NCBI RefSeq assembly: GCF_900155945.1
Contig: NZ_FTMN01000001.1
Span: 372,001 to 436,000, forward strand
Source of the DNA: Marinobacterium stanieri
Lineage (GTDB): Bacteria; Pseudomonadota; Gammaproteobacteria; Pseudomonadales; Balneatricaceae
Length of the DNA: 64,000 bases
Reading direction: 5' to 3'
Position numbers and translations under genes: made by a program. Below are positions 47,109 through 55,400 of the stretch, in pieces (positions within the stretch are counted from its first letter, which is position 1; each line of letters opens with the position of its first letter). The notes beneath the pieces were generated by a model, which worked only from the letters and a program-made list of their open reading frames with translations, had not been told where the DNA came from and searched no databases.

Positions 47109-48512
47109 ATGAACACCTTAGGAGCCTTGGGAGCTAAACCTTCCGATACTGGCCGCTCAGCAATTTATGTTGATTTATGCAGCGCCAGCAATATGACATT
47201 TGATATTGAACACTTCCAGGGATGGTCCTTTCACTCAGTCAACAGTCTGGAAGCAGCGGAGGAGCAGCTGAAAGCCTCACCCTACATGGTCGGCGTTACC
47301 TGTTTTGACTGGTCAGAGCTCAGCAATAAAAATGCCCTGGTTCAGTTCTTTCAACAACACCATGAAATTGCCTGGATTGCGTTGATCAAGCCAGAGCAAC
47401 TTACCGACGTAGATCTGCGCCGACTGCTGTTTGAGAACTTCTACGACTATTGCTCACTGCCGCTGGACGGCAATAAGGAGCACCTCTCTGTCATCATGGG
47501 ACACGCCTATGGGTTGTACCACTTGCAGCACCTTGAGCAGGTTTCCCAGGAAGCCGACAACCAGTTTCAGATGGTCGGCTCCAGCTCTCAGATGCTCAGT
47601 ATTTTCAATCTCATACGCAAGACAGCGCAAACGGACGCCGCTGTTCTGATCATGGGTGAGAGTGGAACGGGCAAGGAACTGATAGCCCGGGCCATCCATC
47701 AGCGCTCAAGCCGCAAGCAAGCCCCTTTCATCGCCGTAAACTGCGGCGCTCTGCCGGAGAGCCTGATTCAGTCGGAACTGTTCGGCTTCGAAAAAGGTGC
47801 CTTCACGGGTGCAAACCAACGCCGCCTTGGACGCATTGAAGCGGCTCAGGGAGGCTCGCTGTTTCTGGATGAAATCGGTGATTTGGCCAATAACCTTCAG
47901 GCACACCTGCTGCGCTTTCTGCAGGAAGGTACAATCGAGCGGCTTGGCTCCAACACCCCTCTGGAAATTGATGCCCGTGTGATTGCCGCAACCAATACAG
48001 ATCTGGACGCAGCAGTGAGGGACGGGAGCTTTCGAGAAGACCTGTTCTACCGACTCAGTGTGCTGCAGATTCGCGTCCCCCCTTTAAGGGAAAGAGGCGA
48101 GGACAAGGAGTTACTGGCCCGGTTCTTTTTCCACAAGTTTGCCAGTGATCACGGCGGCCACCTCAAAGGCTTTACTCAAGAGGCTATAGAGGCAATTAAC
48201 CGATACACCTGGCCCGGCAATGTGCGCGAGATGATTAACCGTATCCGCCGCAGCATGATCATGAGCGACAACCACCTGATCACCCCACAGGACCTTAACC
48301 TTGAAGCCTTCGCCAGCCACACCTCTGCCAGCGACTGTATGAAAACCCTCGACGAAGCACGTGCCGAGGCGGAAAAAGTGGTGATCGCCCATACCCTGGC
48401 GCAATGTCAGAACAACGTGTCCAAAGCGGCAAAGGCACTGGATGTTTCCCGCGTAACCCTCTATCGCATGATCGAAAAGCACCATTTGCACACCAAAACC
48501 GCCCATCATTGA
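47109..48512 (+). CDS. Sigma-54-dependent activator, VpsR-like N-terminus
   Basis: 467-residue enhancer-binding protein. Residues 15-135 form a receiver-like domain that lacks the usual phospho-Asp signature (CFDWSELSNKN at the acceptor region). The AAA+ domain has Walker A GESGTGKE at 183-190, GAFTGA at 230-235 (needed for sigma-54 contact) and switch/arginine-finger motifs. The C-terminal HTH reads NVSKAAKALDVSRVTLYRMIEK. The ATG at 47109 has GAGG eight bases upstream; an earlier in-frame TTG is rejected. It diverges from gspAB, and a sigma-54 promoter lies upstream of the repeat protein gene at 56888. Confidence 0.9.
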   Translation: MNTLGALGAKPSDTGRSAIYVDLCSASNMTFDIEHFQGWSFHSVNSLEAAEEQLKASPYMVGVTCFDWSELSNKNALVQFFQQHHEIAWIALIKPEQLTDVDLRRLLFENFYDYCSLPLDGNKEHLSVIMGHAYGLYHLQHLEQVSQEADNQFQMVGSSSQMLSIFNLIRKTAQTDAAVLIMGESGTGKELIARAIHQRSSRKQAPFIAVNCGALPESLIQSELFGFEKGAFTGANQRRLGRIEAAQGGSLFLDEIGDLANNLQAHLLRFLQEGTIERLGSNTPLEIDARVIAATNTDLDAAVRDGSFREDLFYRLSVLQIRVPPLRERGEDKELLARFFFHKFASDHGGHLKGFTQEAIEAINRYTWPGNVREMINRIRRSMIMSDNHLITPQDLNLEAFASHTSASDCMKTLDEARAEAEKVVIAHTLAQCQNNVSKAAKALDVSRVTLYRMIEKHHLHTKTAHH

Positions 48513-48670
48513 GCAGCCGGCCACCTCTGGCCGCTGTTCATGGCGCGTTACATCCGCAGGCCATTACCTCCCCTCCAACAGGCTAGCAGTGTCACAAGCA
48601 ATTGAACGTAAAGATATACGGATAAGTTGGCCTGAATCCTGCTGAATTCTCCGGGAGAGAGGGCTTTCCT

Positions 48671-48931
48671 ATGAGACATCTACGCAAGGCATTTTCAACA
48701 CACCGCTTGATTCGGTCCCAACCGGAGACCAACTCTGCCGATACGCCCCCTTCCGCCAGCTCAGCAACTGACCAGGACATCTATGAAGTGCCGACCGCCA
48801 CGTCTTTGGGTGATACACACTGGCAGCGAAAACGGCCCTGGCATGCTGGTGGGACTAGTCCTGAAAGCAGTTTGGAAAGGCTTATTGCCTTATGGGACGA
48901 AACCGAAGAAACATATAGCAAAAAAGTCTAA
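48671..48931 (+). CDS. Hypothetical small protein
   Basis: 86 residues, polar, without membrane segment or known motif, preceded by GGGAGAGAGGG 13 bases upstream. The composition is not strongly coding-like and it stands in a region of low information, so it may not be expressed. Positioned between the activator and the AT-rich leader of the protease. Confidence 0.3.
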   Translation: MRHLRKAFSTHRLIRSQPETNSADTPPSASSATDQDIYEVPTATSLGDTHWQRKRPWHAGGTSPESSLERLIALWDETEETYSKKV

Positions 48932-48962
48932 AAATCCCACCCCGCCGCCAATTCCTAAAATG

Positions 48963-48980
48963 TGTAAACCATGGTTTACA
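48963..48980. repeat. 18-base perfect palindrome
   Basis: TGTAAACCATGGTTTACA, in a markedly AT-rich stretch (48932-49345) that otherwise contains no gene. Operator candidate. Confidence 0.5.
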
Positions 48981-49235
48981 ACATGTTTATACATTGTCTC
49001 TAAAAGACTAACACTTTGTATTTTATTATCGAAAAACCTCCTGAAACTTTCATTTAATTAACACCTCAAATATAGAAGCTGTTAAATAAATGAAACACTC
49101 GATAATTACCTATCAAATATTTAACACAGCTTCAAAAAAGTGTCACCTATACATTTTCCACCCGCCTGATATTATCGCCACCAATTAATTTTGATCATAT
49201 TTTAAACACATCTAGCTCATATCGAGTATTTGAAA

Positions 49236-49264
49236 CTGAACACTTGTTCATAGTTCGTGTTCAG
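49236..49264. promoter_or_regulatory. Dyad upstream of the protease leader
   Basis: CTGAACAC/GTGTTCAG, 8-base arms, 13-base spacer, with further GTTC copies inside; it lies 85 bases before the riboswitch, where an activator or repressor could act. A weak -10-like TACAAA is at 49311-49316, without a -35. Confidence 0.45.
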
Positions 49265-49348
49265 ACCTGTTGCACAACTTGATCAGACGAAGAGTCTGTT
49301 AAGCCGCCACTACAAATACTTCGCTTGAGCATTACAGATTTGAGATCC

Positions 49349-49433
49349 TCTCCCGAAAAGGCACGACTGGAACAGTCACGCAAAGCCATGGGAGAGTCAT
49401 CCTGGATGACTCTGGCCCGGCTACCGAAGGAGA
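49349..49433 (+). promoter_or_regulatory. GEMM-I cyclic-di-GMP riboswitch
   Basis: P1 pairs TCTCC (49349-49353) with GGAGA (49429-49433). Next AAAAGGC and the P1b hairpin GACTG-GAA-CAGTC, the invariant ACGCAAAGCC (49378-49387), a P2 stem AGAGTCAT/ATGACTCT (49393-49400 with 49406-49413) closed by GGG/CCC, and the 3' GGCTACCGAA. These are the defining elements of the GEMM-I class (RF01051). The P1b loop has only three bases, where most family members have GNRA. The aptamer ends 72 bases before the protease ATG. Confidence 0.82.
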
Positions 49434-49504
49434 ATACTCACTGAGCCGAGACAGTGCCTGCTCGCATGAGGATCTTGCTGAACTTGATGATTCAGGAGAC
49501 GAGC

Positions 49505-52384
49505 ATGCTGCAGCAAAGACCTTCCGCGAAACCCTGCCTACTGGCACTGAGCATTCTGGCCACAACCCTGGCCCCCACGGTTCATGCGGCACCAGCTGCG
49601 TCCGCTCATGCCCAGACCAACCTGCCGCAGCAAGCCCGCGCTCAATCACAGAACCTGGTAGCCCTGCAAAAACGCTGGAGCAATTCAGGCCAGGGTAATG
49701 CGCAACTGTTAGGCAAACTGGTTCAGGAAGCTGACACTCGCCGTGAGACACTGCGTAGCTTGATGCAGCAGCACCCTGAAATCGTTCTGCAGTTAGCTAT
49801 TCCTGCGCAAAAGCAGATGGCTATGCCAAAGCAGGTCATTGAAAAACTTGAGCAGCGCCTCAGCCTGCAGGGCCAGCTGGAGGTTTTTTATGAGGACAAG
49901 GAAGACGGTGGCCATCAACTCAAGCACTACCTGAAAACGCCCTTCGGCGAGCGTTTTGAACTCCATTTTGCCGGTAAACCCGGTCAGCTCAAACACGGCC
50001 AGGAAGTAGAGCTGGACGGGGTTCTCGTTGCCGGTGACGCCGAGAGTGCAACGGATGGTGATGTGGCACTGGAACCTGGTATGTTGATGCTGGCTGCTGA
50101 TGGTGGCAGTACTGGCGGCAGCAACGGTGGCACCGCCGCCGACAGCGCGACCTTCGGCGCTCAATCCACACTGGTGATCAACGTCAATTTCAGCGACGAC
50201 CGATCCGAGCCCTGGACACCGGAGCAGGCACGCAGCACCGTTTTCGACCAGGCCAGCGACTTTATCTACGAGAACTCCTTCGGCCAAACCTGGCTCACCG
50301 GCGATGTTACTCCCTGGCTCAACCTGCCGATCAATGGCGCCAGCTGCGATACTACCAGCATCGTCAATGCCGCGATGGACGCTGCCGCCAGCGCCGGGTA
50401 TGACACCAGCCAGTACAACCGTTTGATCTTCGCCATGCCCAGCACTTCAACCTGCGGCTTTTCGGGCGTGGGCTCCGTCGGTGGCACCAACTCTACCATG
50501 ATCATCAATGGCTCCATGTACTGGTTCACTGTTGCCCACGAAATGGGGCACAACCTGGGCCTGTATCACTCCCATGCGTTGGAGTGTGGCACTGACGTGC
50601 TGGGCAGTAACTGCTCCAGTGACGAATACGGTGATGGTGTGGATATCATGGGCCGAGTAAGCGGTCACTTCACTACATTCCAGAAAGAACGCCTGGGTTG
50701 GCTCGATAGCCGACATATCCAGACCGTAACCAGCAGCGGCCTGCATGAACTGGAACCCTACGCAGGCCTGCCGGGCAATGCGCCCAAGGCACTGAAAATT
50801 GCCAAAGGCACCGATGCCGCTTCCGGTGAGTCGGAGTGGTTCTATGTTGAATACCGTCAAGCTCACGGTTACGACTCTATTTTTGCCAGCAATGCCAATG
50901 TGCAAAATGGCGTTGTCGTTCACACCGGTATCAGCAACAAAGGCAACAGCAGCTACATGCTGGATATGACGCCCGGCAGCAAGTCTTCCAGCTATACCGA
51001 CACGCGTGACCCGGCGTTGGAAGTTGGCCAACAGTTCACCGACCCCGATTCAGGCGTCACTCTGGCTACTGAATGGGTGGATGGCACCCTGGCTCAGGTC
51101 AACGTTCAGCTGGATGGCAGCCCAATCAGTTGCAACCCGGTGCAGCCAATTCTGGACATCACCCCGGGAACTACCGTCTGGACTCAATCAGGTGCTACCC
51201 ATAGCTATACCCTGACGCTGACCAACCGTGACAGTTCAGCCTGCGCCAGCAGTCAGTATTCACTTGCAACCCAGGCCCCCAGTGGCTGGAGCAGCCAGCT
51301 TGGTAACACCTCTTTAAACCTGGCGCCGGGTGAAACACAAAGCCTGAGCTGGAGCCTTACCACGGCTGAGAGTGCAACCGATGGCTATTACACCCTGACA
51401 GCCAGCGCCACCTCTGGCAGCGTACAGGCACAGGACCAGGCAACTGTTGTCATCGACAACCCCGTTGCTAACACGGCACCGGTTGCACTGGGTGATTCTG
51501 CCAGCACAGCATTTGAACCCCCCGTCACCATTGATGTCTTGGCCAACGACAGTGATGTCGATGGCGACAGCCTGAGTGTCACCTCAGTGAACGCACTGAA
51601 CGGCACGGCGCAAATCAATGGCGATAACAGCATTACCTTTACGCCAGCCCAGGGGTTCAGTGGCCTGACCAGCTTCAGCTATAGCATCAGTGATGGTCAG
51701 GGCGGCAGCGACAGTGCCAATTTGAGCATTCAGGTTGAGGCTGCACCTGAGCCCGAGCCGGTATCGAATGAAGCTCCGGTAGCGGTCAATGACAGTGCCA
51801 GCACCGAATTTGAAACAGCTGTTACCTTTTCTGTTCTTGGTAATGACTATGACCCTGAAGGCGGCAACCTGAGTATCACGGCAGCCGATGCAGCAACCGG
51901 CAATGTCCGCATCAATGCCGATGGAACCCTGACCTTTACCCCGGCAACCGGCTTCAGTGGCCAGACCAGCCTGAGCTACACCGTGCAAGACCCTGAGGGT
52001 GCCAGCGCAACCGCTACTGTCATCATTACCGTTGCAGAGCCGACCAGTGTCAACGAAGCGCCAGTGGCTATCGCCGACAGCGTTACCCTGAGTAGCAAAC
52101 AGAGTGTACAGATTGCGGTGCTTGCCAACGATTACGACCCAGAGGGCAGTACGATTGAAGTCAGCGCATTTACCCAAGGCAATAAAGGCAGTGTCCGTCT
52201 GAACTCGGATGGCACCCTGGCCTACACCCCAGCCAAGTCGTTCAAACGTGATGACAGCTTCAGCTACACCATCAGTGACGGTGACAAGGCTGCAACAACA
52301 ACCGTCAGCATCGTCTTGAGCAGTGACTCCAGCAGCGACGGCAGTACTGGTGGCCCGGGCAATGGCAAAGGTAAAAACAAGTAA
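49505..52384 (+). CDS. Secreted HExxH metalloprotease (M11-like) with cadherin-like repeats
   Basis: 959 residues from the ATG at 49505, which has AGGAG six bases upstream. Signal peptide MLQQRPSAKPCLLALSILATTLAPTVHA, a propeptide-like helical region, then a zinc metalloprotease domain with H345-E-M-G-H-N-L-G-L-Y-H355 and a Met-turn DIMGR near residue 382: a metzincin close to the gametolysin (M11) family. After it come an NEW3-type domain (about 545-655) and three cadherin-like domains, each opening NxAPVA and containing VLANDxDxxG or VLGNDYDPEG calcium-binding phrases, and a GGPGNGKGKNK tail. Preceded by a cyclic-di-GMP riboswitch. Substrate unknown; the repeat protein next door is a candidate. 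Confidence 0.88.
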   Translation: MLQQRPSAKPCLLALSILATTLAPTVHAAPAASAHAQTNLPQQARAQSQNLVALQKRWSNSGQGNAQLLGKLVQEADTRRETLRSLMQQHPEIVLQLAIPAQKQMAMPKQVIEKLEQRLSLQGQLEVFYEDKEDGGHQLKHYLKTPFGERFELHFAGKPGQLKHGQEVELDGVLVAGDAESATDGDVALEPGMLMLAADGGSTGGSNGGTAADSATFGAQSTLVINVNFSDDRSEPWTPEQARSTVFDQASDFIYENSFGQTWLTGDVTPWLNLPINGASCDTTSIVNAAMDAAASAGYDTSQYNRLIFAMPSTSTCGFSGVGSVGGTNSTMIINGSMYWFTVAHEMGHNLGLYHSHALECGTDVLGSNCSSDEYGDGVDIMGRVSGHFTTFQKERLGWLDSRHIQTVTSSGLHELEPYAGLPGNAPKALKIAKGTDAASGESEWFYVEYRQAHGYDSIFASNANVQNGVVVHTGISNKGNSSYMLDMTPGSKSSSYTDTRDPALEVGQQFTDPDSGVTLATEWVDGTLAQVNVQLDGSPISCNPVQPILDITPGTTVWTQSGATHSYTLTLTNRDSSACASSQYSLATQAPSGWSSQLGNTSLNLAPGETQSLSWSLTTAESATDGYYTLTASATSGSVQAQDQATVVIDNPVANTAPVALGDSASTAFEPPVTIDVLANDSDVDGDSLSVTSVNALNGTAQINGDNSITFTPAQGFSGLTSFSYSISDGQGGSDSANLSIQVEAAPEPEPVSNEAPVAVNDSASTEFETAVTFSVLGNDYDPEGGNLSITAADAATGNVRINADGTLTFTPATGFSGQTSLSYTVQDPEGASATATVIITVAEPTSVNEAPVAIADSVTLSSKQSVQIAVLANDYDPEGSTIEVSAFTQGNKGSVRLNSDGTLAYTPAKSFKRDDSFSYTISDGDKAATTTVSIVLSSDSSSDGSTGGPGNGKGKNK

Positions 52385-52395
52385 GCATTGATATA

Positions 52396-52434
52396 CAAAA
52401 AGCCGCGGCGGGTTTCCCCCACCGCGGCTTTTTT
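52396..52434. terminator. Bidirectional terminator between protease and repeat protein
   Basis: AAAAAGCCGCGG/CCGCGGCTTTTTT stem of 12 bp or more with an internal GGG.CCC extension, between convergent genes. Confidence 0.85.
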
Positions 52435-52466
52435 ATGCTCCGATCAGGTTCGGAGATCAGGCTCTG

Positions 52467-55400
52467 TTACGGACAGAGCAGGTTATTGTTGTAACTATCC
52501 AGAATGCCGGCCAGCGTATTGGCTTCTTGTGCCACTGTAGCATTAGGCCCTTTGGCTTTCTTCAGATAGTCACCGGTACCATCAAAGCCGATGCTTACCA
52601 GCAGCGCTTCAGCGGCCAGTTTGGCATCCATCAGTGCCGGGCAAGTACCCGCACCTGCTTCAATGTTAAGCTGAACAGCCATCAGCTGAGCCGCCATACC
52701 GTAGGCTGCATCACCAGCTTTCTTACGACCGTCACCGACTTCAGCAGGGTTGGCAACATCCCGTTTATCCAGGATATCCACGCCCACGGCACAGTCTTCG
52801 ATCAGCATTTCCGGATGCAGTGCTACCGGCAGGAATTCATCCAGAACATCATAGTATTCCGGATCGGTCAGCCAGCGGTCATACTGGTTGCCCTTGCCGT
52901 CACAGCTGGTCCAGTTTTTCCAGAAACCGATGGTGCGGGCATTACCCCCTGGAGGCGGTGTGTTGTCCACATTGAAGCTTTCGGTTTCAGCCACACTCAG
53001 TGTGAAGTTGGCACATTCACCGATGTAGTCTTCGCCTACGCTCAGTGAGTACCAGATCAACGGGCCATCATTACTGCTGCCGGTTACCAGCCAGCCAGGC
53101 TGAACATCCAGCTCACAGAAGGCGTAGTCGCCCGGAAGCAGCTTCGCCATGCCCTCGACATCGACACAGAGATCCGAGTTCACATCTACTTCACAGCTGA
53201 AGCTGGCATAGCCGGTCACCGGATCGGTGGTGGCGCTTGCAACAACGGTGCTGCCACTGCGGATCTGGAAGTCAAAGGCCGGGTAGACACCATTCGGCGC
53301 AACTCCAGAGACCGTTTTCAGTACATCGGCCATACCGCGTTTGGTATTTTCGAAGGTACAGGTTACGGTTTCACCCGGTTGCAGGCTGATGCTGCCCGGA
53401 TCGCTGCCATCACTACAGTAGGCATCGGTCAGGTCCCAACCATCCGGTACGCTTTCAGACACTGAGTAGCCACCCGGTACCAGCGGAGCTGACATGTGCG
53501 GGTCGGTTTCATCGGCCAGTGAGAACGGATCAGCGTAGTCCGGCAGGAAGTCGAACAGCTGCGGATCCAGTGCCGGATCGGTCACCTTATCAACAATGAT
53601 GTAACCACGTTTGGTGTTCTCAAACGTACAGGTTACGGTTTCACCGGCTTGCAGGCTGATGCTGCTCGGGTCGCTGCCATCACTGCAGTAGGCATCGGTC
53701 AGATCCCAGCCTTCCGGTACGCTTTCAGACACTGAGTAGCCACCCGGTACCAGCGGAGCTGACATGTGCGGGTCGGTTTCATCGGCCAGTGAGAACGGAT
53801 CAGCGTAGTCCGGCAGGAAGTCGAACAGCTGCGGATCCAGTGCCGGATCAGTCACCTTGTCAACAATGATGTAACCACGCTTGGTGTTCTCAAACGTACA
53901 GGTTACGGTTTCACCGGCTTGCAGGCTGATGCTACCCGGGTCACTGCCATCACTACAGTAGGCATCGGTCTGATCCCAGCCTTCCGGTACATTCTCAGAC
54001 ACTGAATAGACACCGGCAGTCAGAGGTCCTGACATGTGCGGGTCGGTTTCATCGGCCAGTGAGAACGGATCAGCGTAGTCCGGCAGGAAGTCGAACAGCT
54101 GCGGATCCTGTGCCGGGTCGGTCACCTTATCGACGATGATAAAGCTGTGGCGGGTGTTCTCGAAGTAACACTCGACTGTTTCAGCGTTATCGATGCTGAC
54201 ACTGATGGAAGCGGTGTCAAAGTCGACCGTGGTTTCACCGAAGATTGCGGTATCGTCTTCACAGCGCAAGCCTGTCAGATCCCAGCCCGGAGGCACGATC
54301 TCGTTCAGGTTGTAGATACCTTCTTCAAGGCTCAGGAAGGTTGCCTGAGGTCCGGTGGTATCAACACCTTCAGACAGTGTCGCAATGCTGAACGGCGGCA
54401 GGCTGTCATCACCACTGACATAGTCAAAGCTGCCTATGTCACCAATGGTGGTTTTGTAGATGATCAGATTACCCGGCGCTGCCAGTTTGGTGTTGGTGAA
54501 CGTACATTCAACCGTTTCACCCGCTGCCAGCTCGATATTGGCGGTAAAGCCACCTGTGGTGCTGTCGCCACTGGGGTCATTACAGCTGATATCGGTCAGG
54601 CTGAACAGGCTCAGCACCGGATCCACCTCGCTGACATCATAGCTGCCTGGGGACAGATCAAGGAAGGTATGGGATACGCTGTCACCCGACAGGGCTGCTG
54701 GCCCAAAGCTCCAGGATTCAGCATCCAGCAAGGCATCCAGACTGCCGACGCTGCTGTCGAAGTCAAAGTTACCGGCCAGATTCAGCGCGTTGTTGCCTTC
54801 CACCACCTTAGTGATGATAAGAGCAGCCAGGCGAGTGTTCTCGAAGGTACAGAAGAACTCGTAGTCTGCACTTTCCGGCAGGTTGACCGTAAAGGTACAG
54901 AAGCCGCCTTCGAGGTTATTGGTTTCGCCATCACTGACGCCTGTCAGTTCCCAGCCATCACGTGGCTGTTCGGTAATGGTGTATACACCTTCGAACAGAT
55001 CCACCGGGAAGACGGCATCACCCGCTTCATTGGAGACTGCCAGTACACCACCGTCCAGTCCAGGACCGGTCAGCAGGAACTCGAAGCCTGCCGGACTTTC
55101 GCTTTCAGGTACAGTGACCTTGACTGCCTTGGCGCTGGCGGGTTCTGCTTCGTTGACGAAGTAGACATCACCACCACAAATCGGCAACAGGATACTGGCC
55201 TGCTGTTCGTCGTCCAGCACGAAACCATCACTGCCGCTCACTTCCACGACACGGTAGGTTTCATTCGGATCGAGGTTACCCAGGGTTACCTGGTTATTGA
55301 GCTCACCCGGGCCGAAGCCGATTTCCACATTATCAGCGACCAGCTCGTCTTCACCTTCCATTACCTTGTAGACATCGAAGTAGAAGCTGGCGCTTTCACC

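Noticed and set aside
53332-54141. CRISPR array
   Set aside because: The repeats are 270 bp, abut directly without spacers and are in frame within a coding gene; no cas genes are present.
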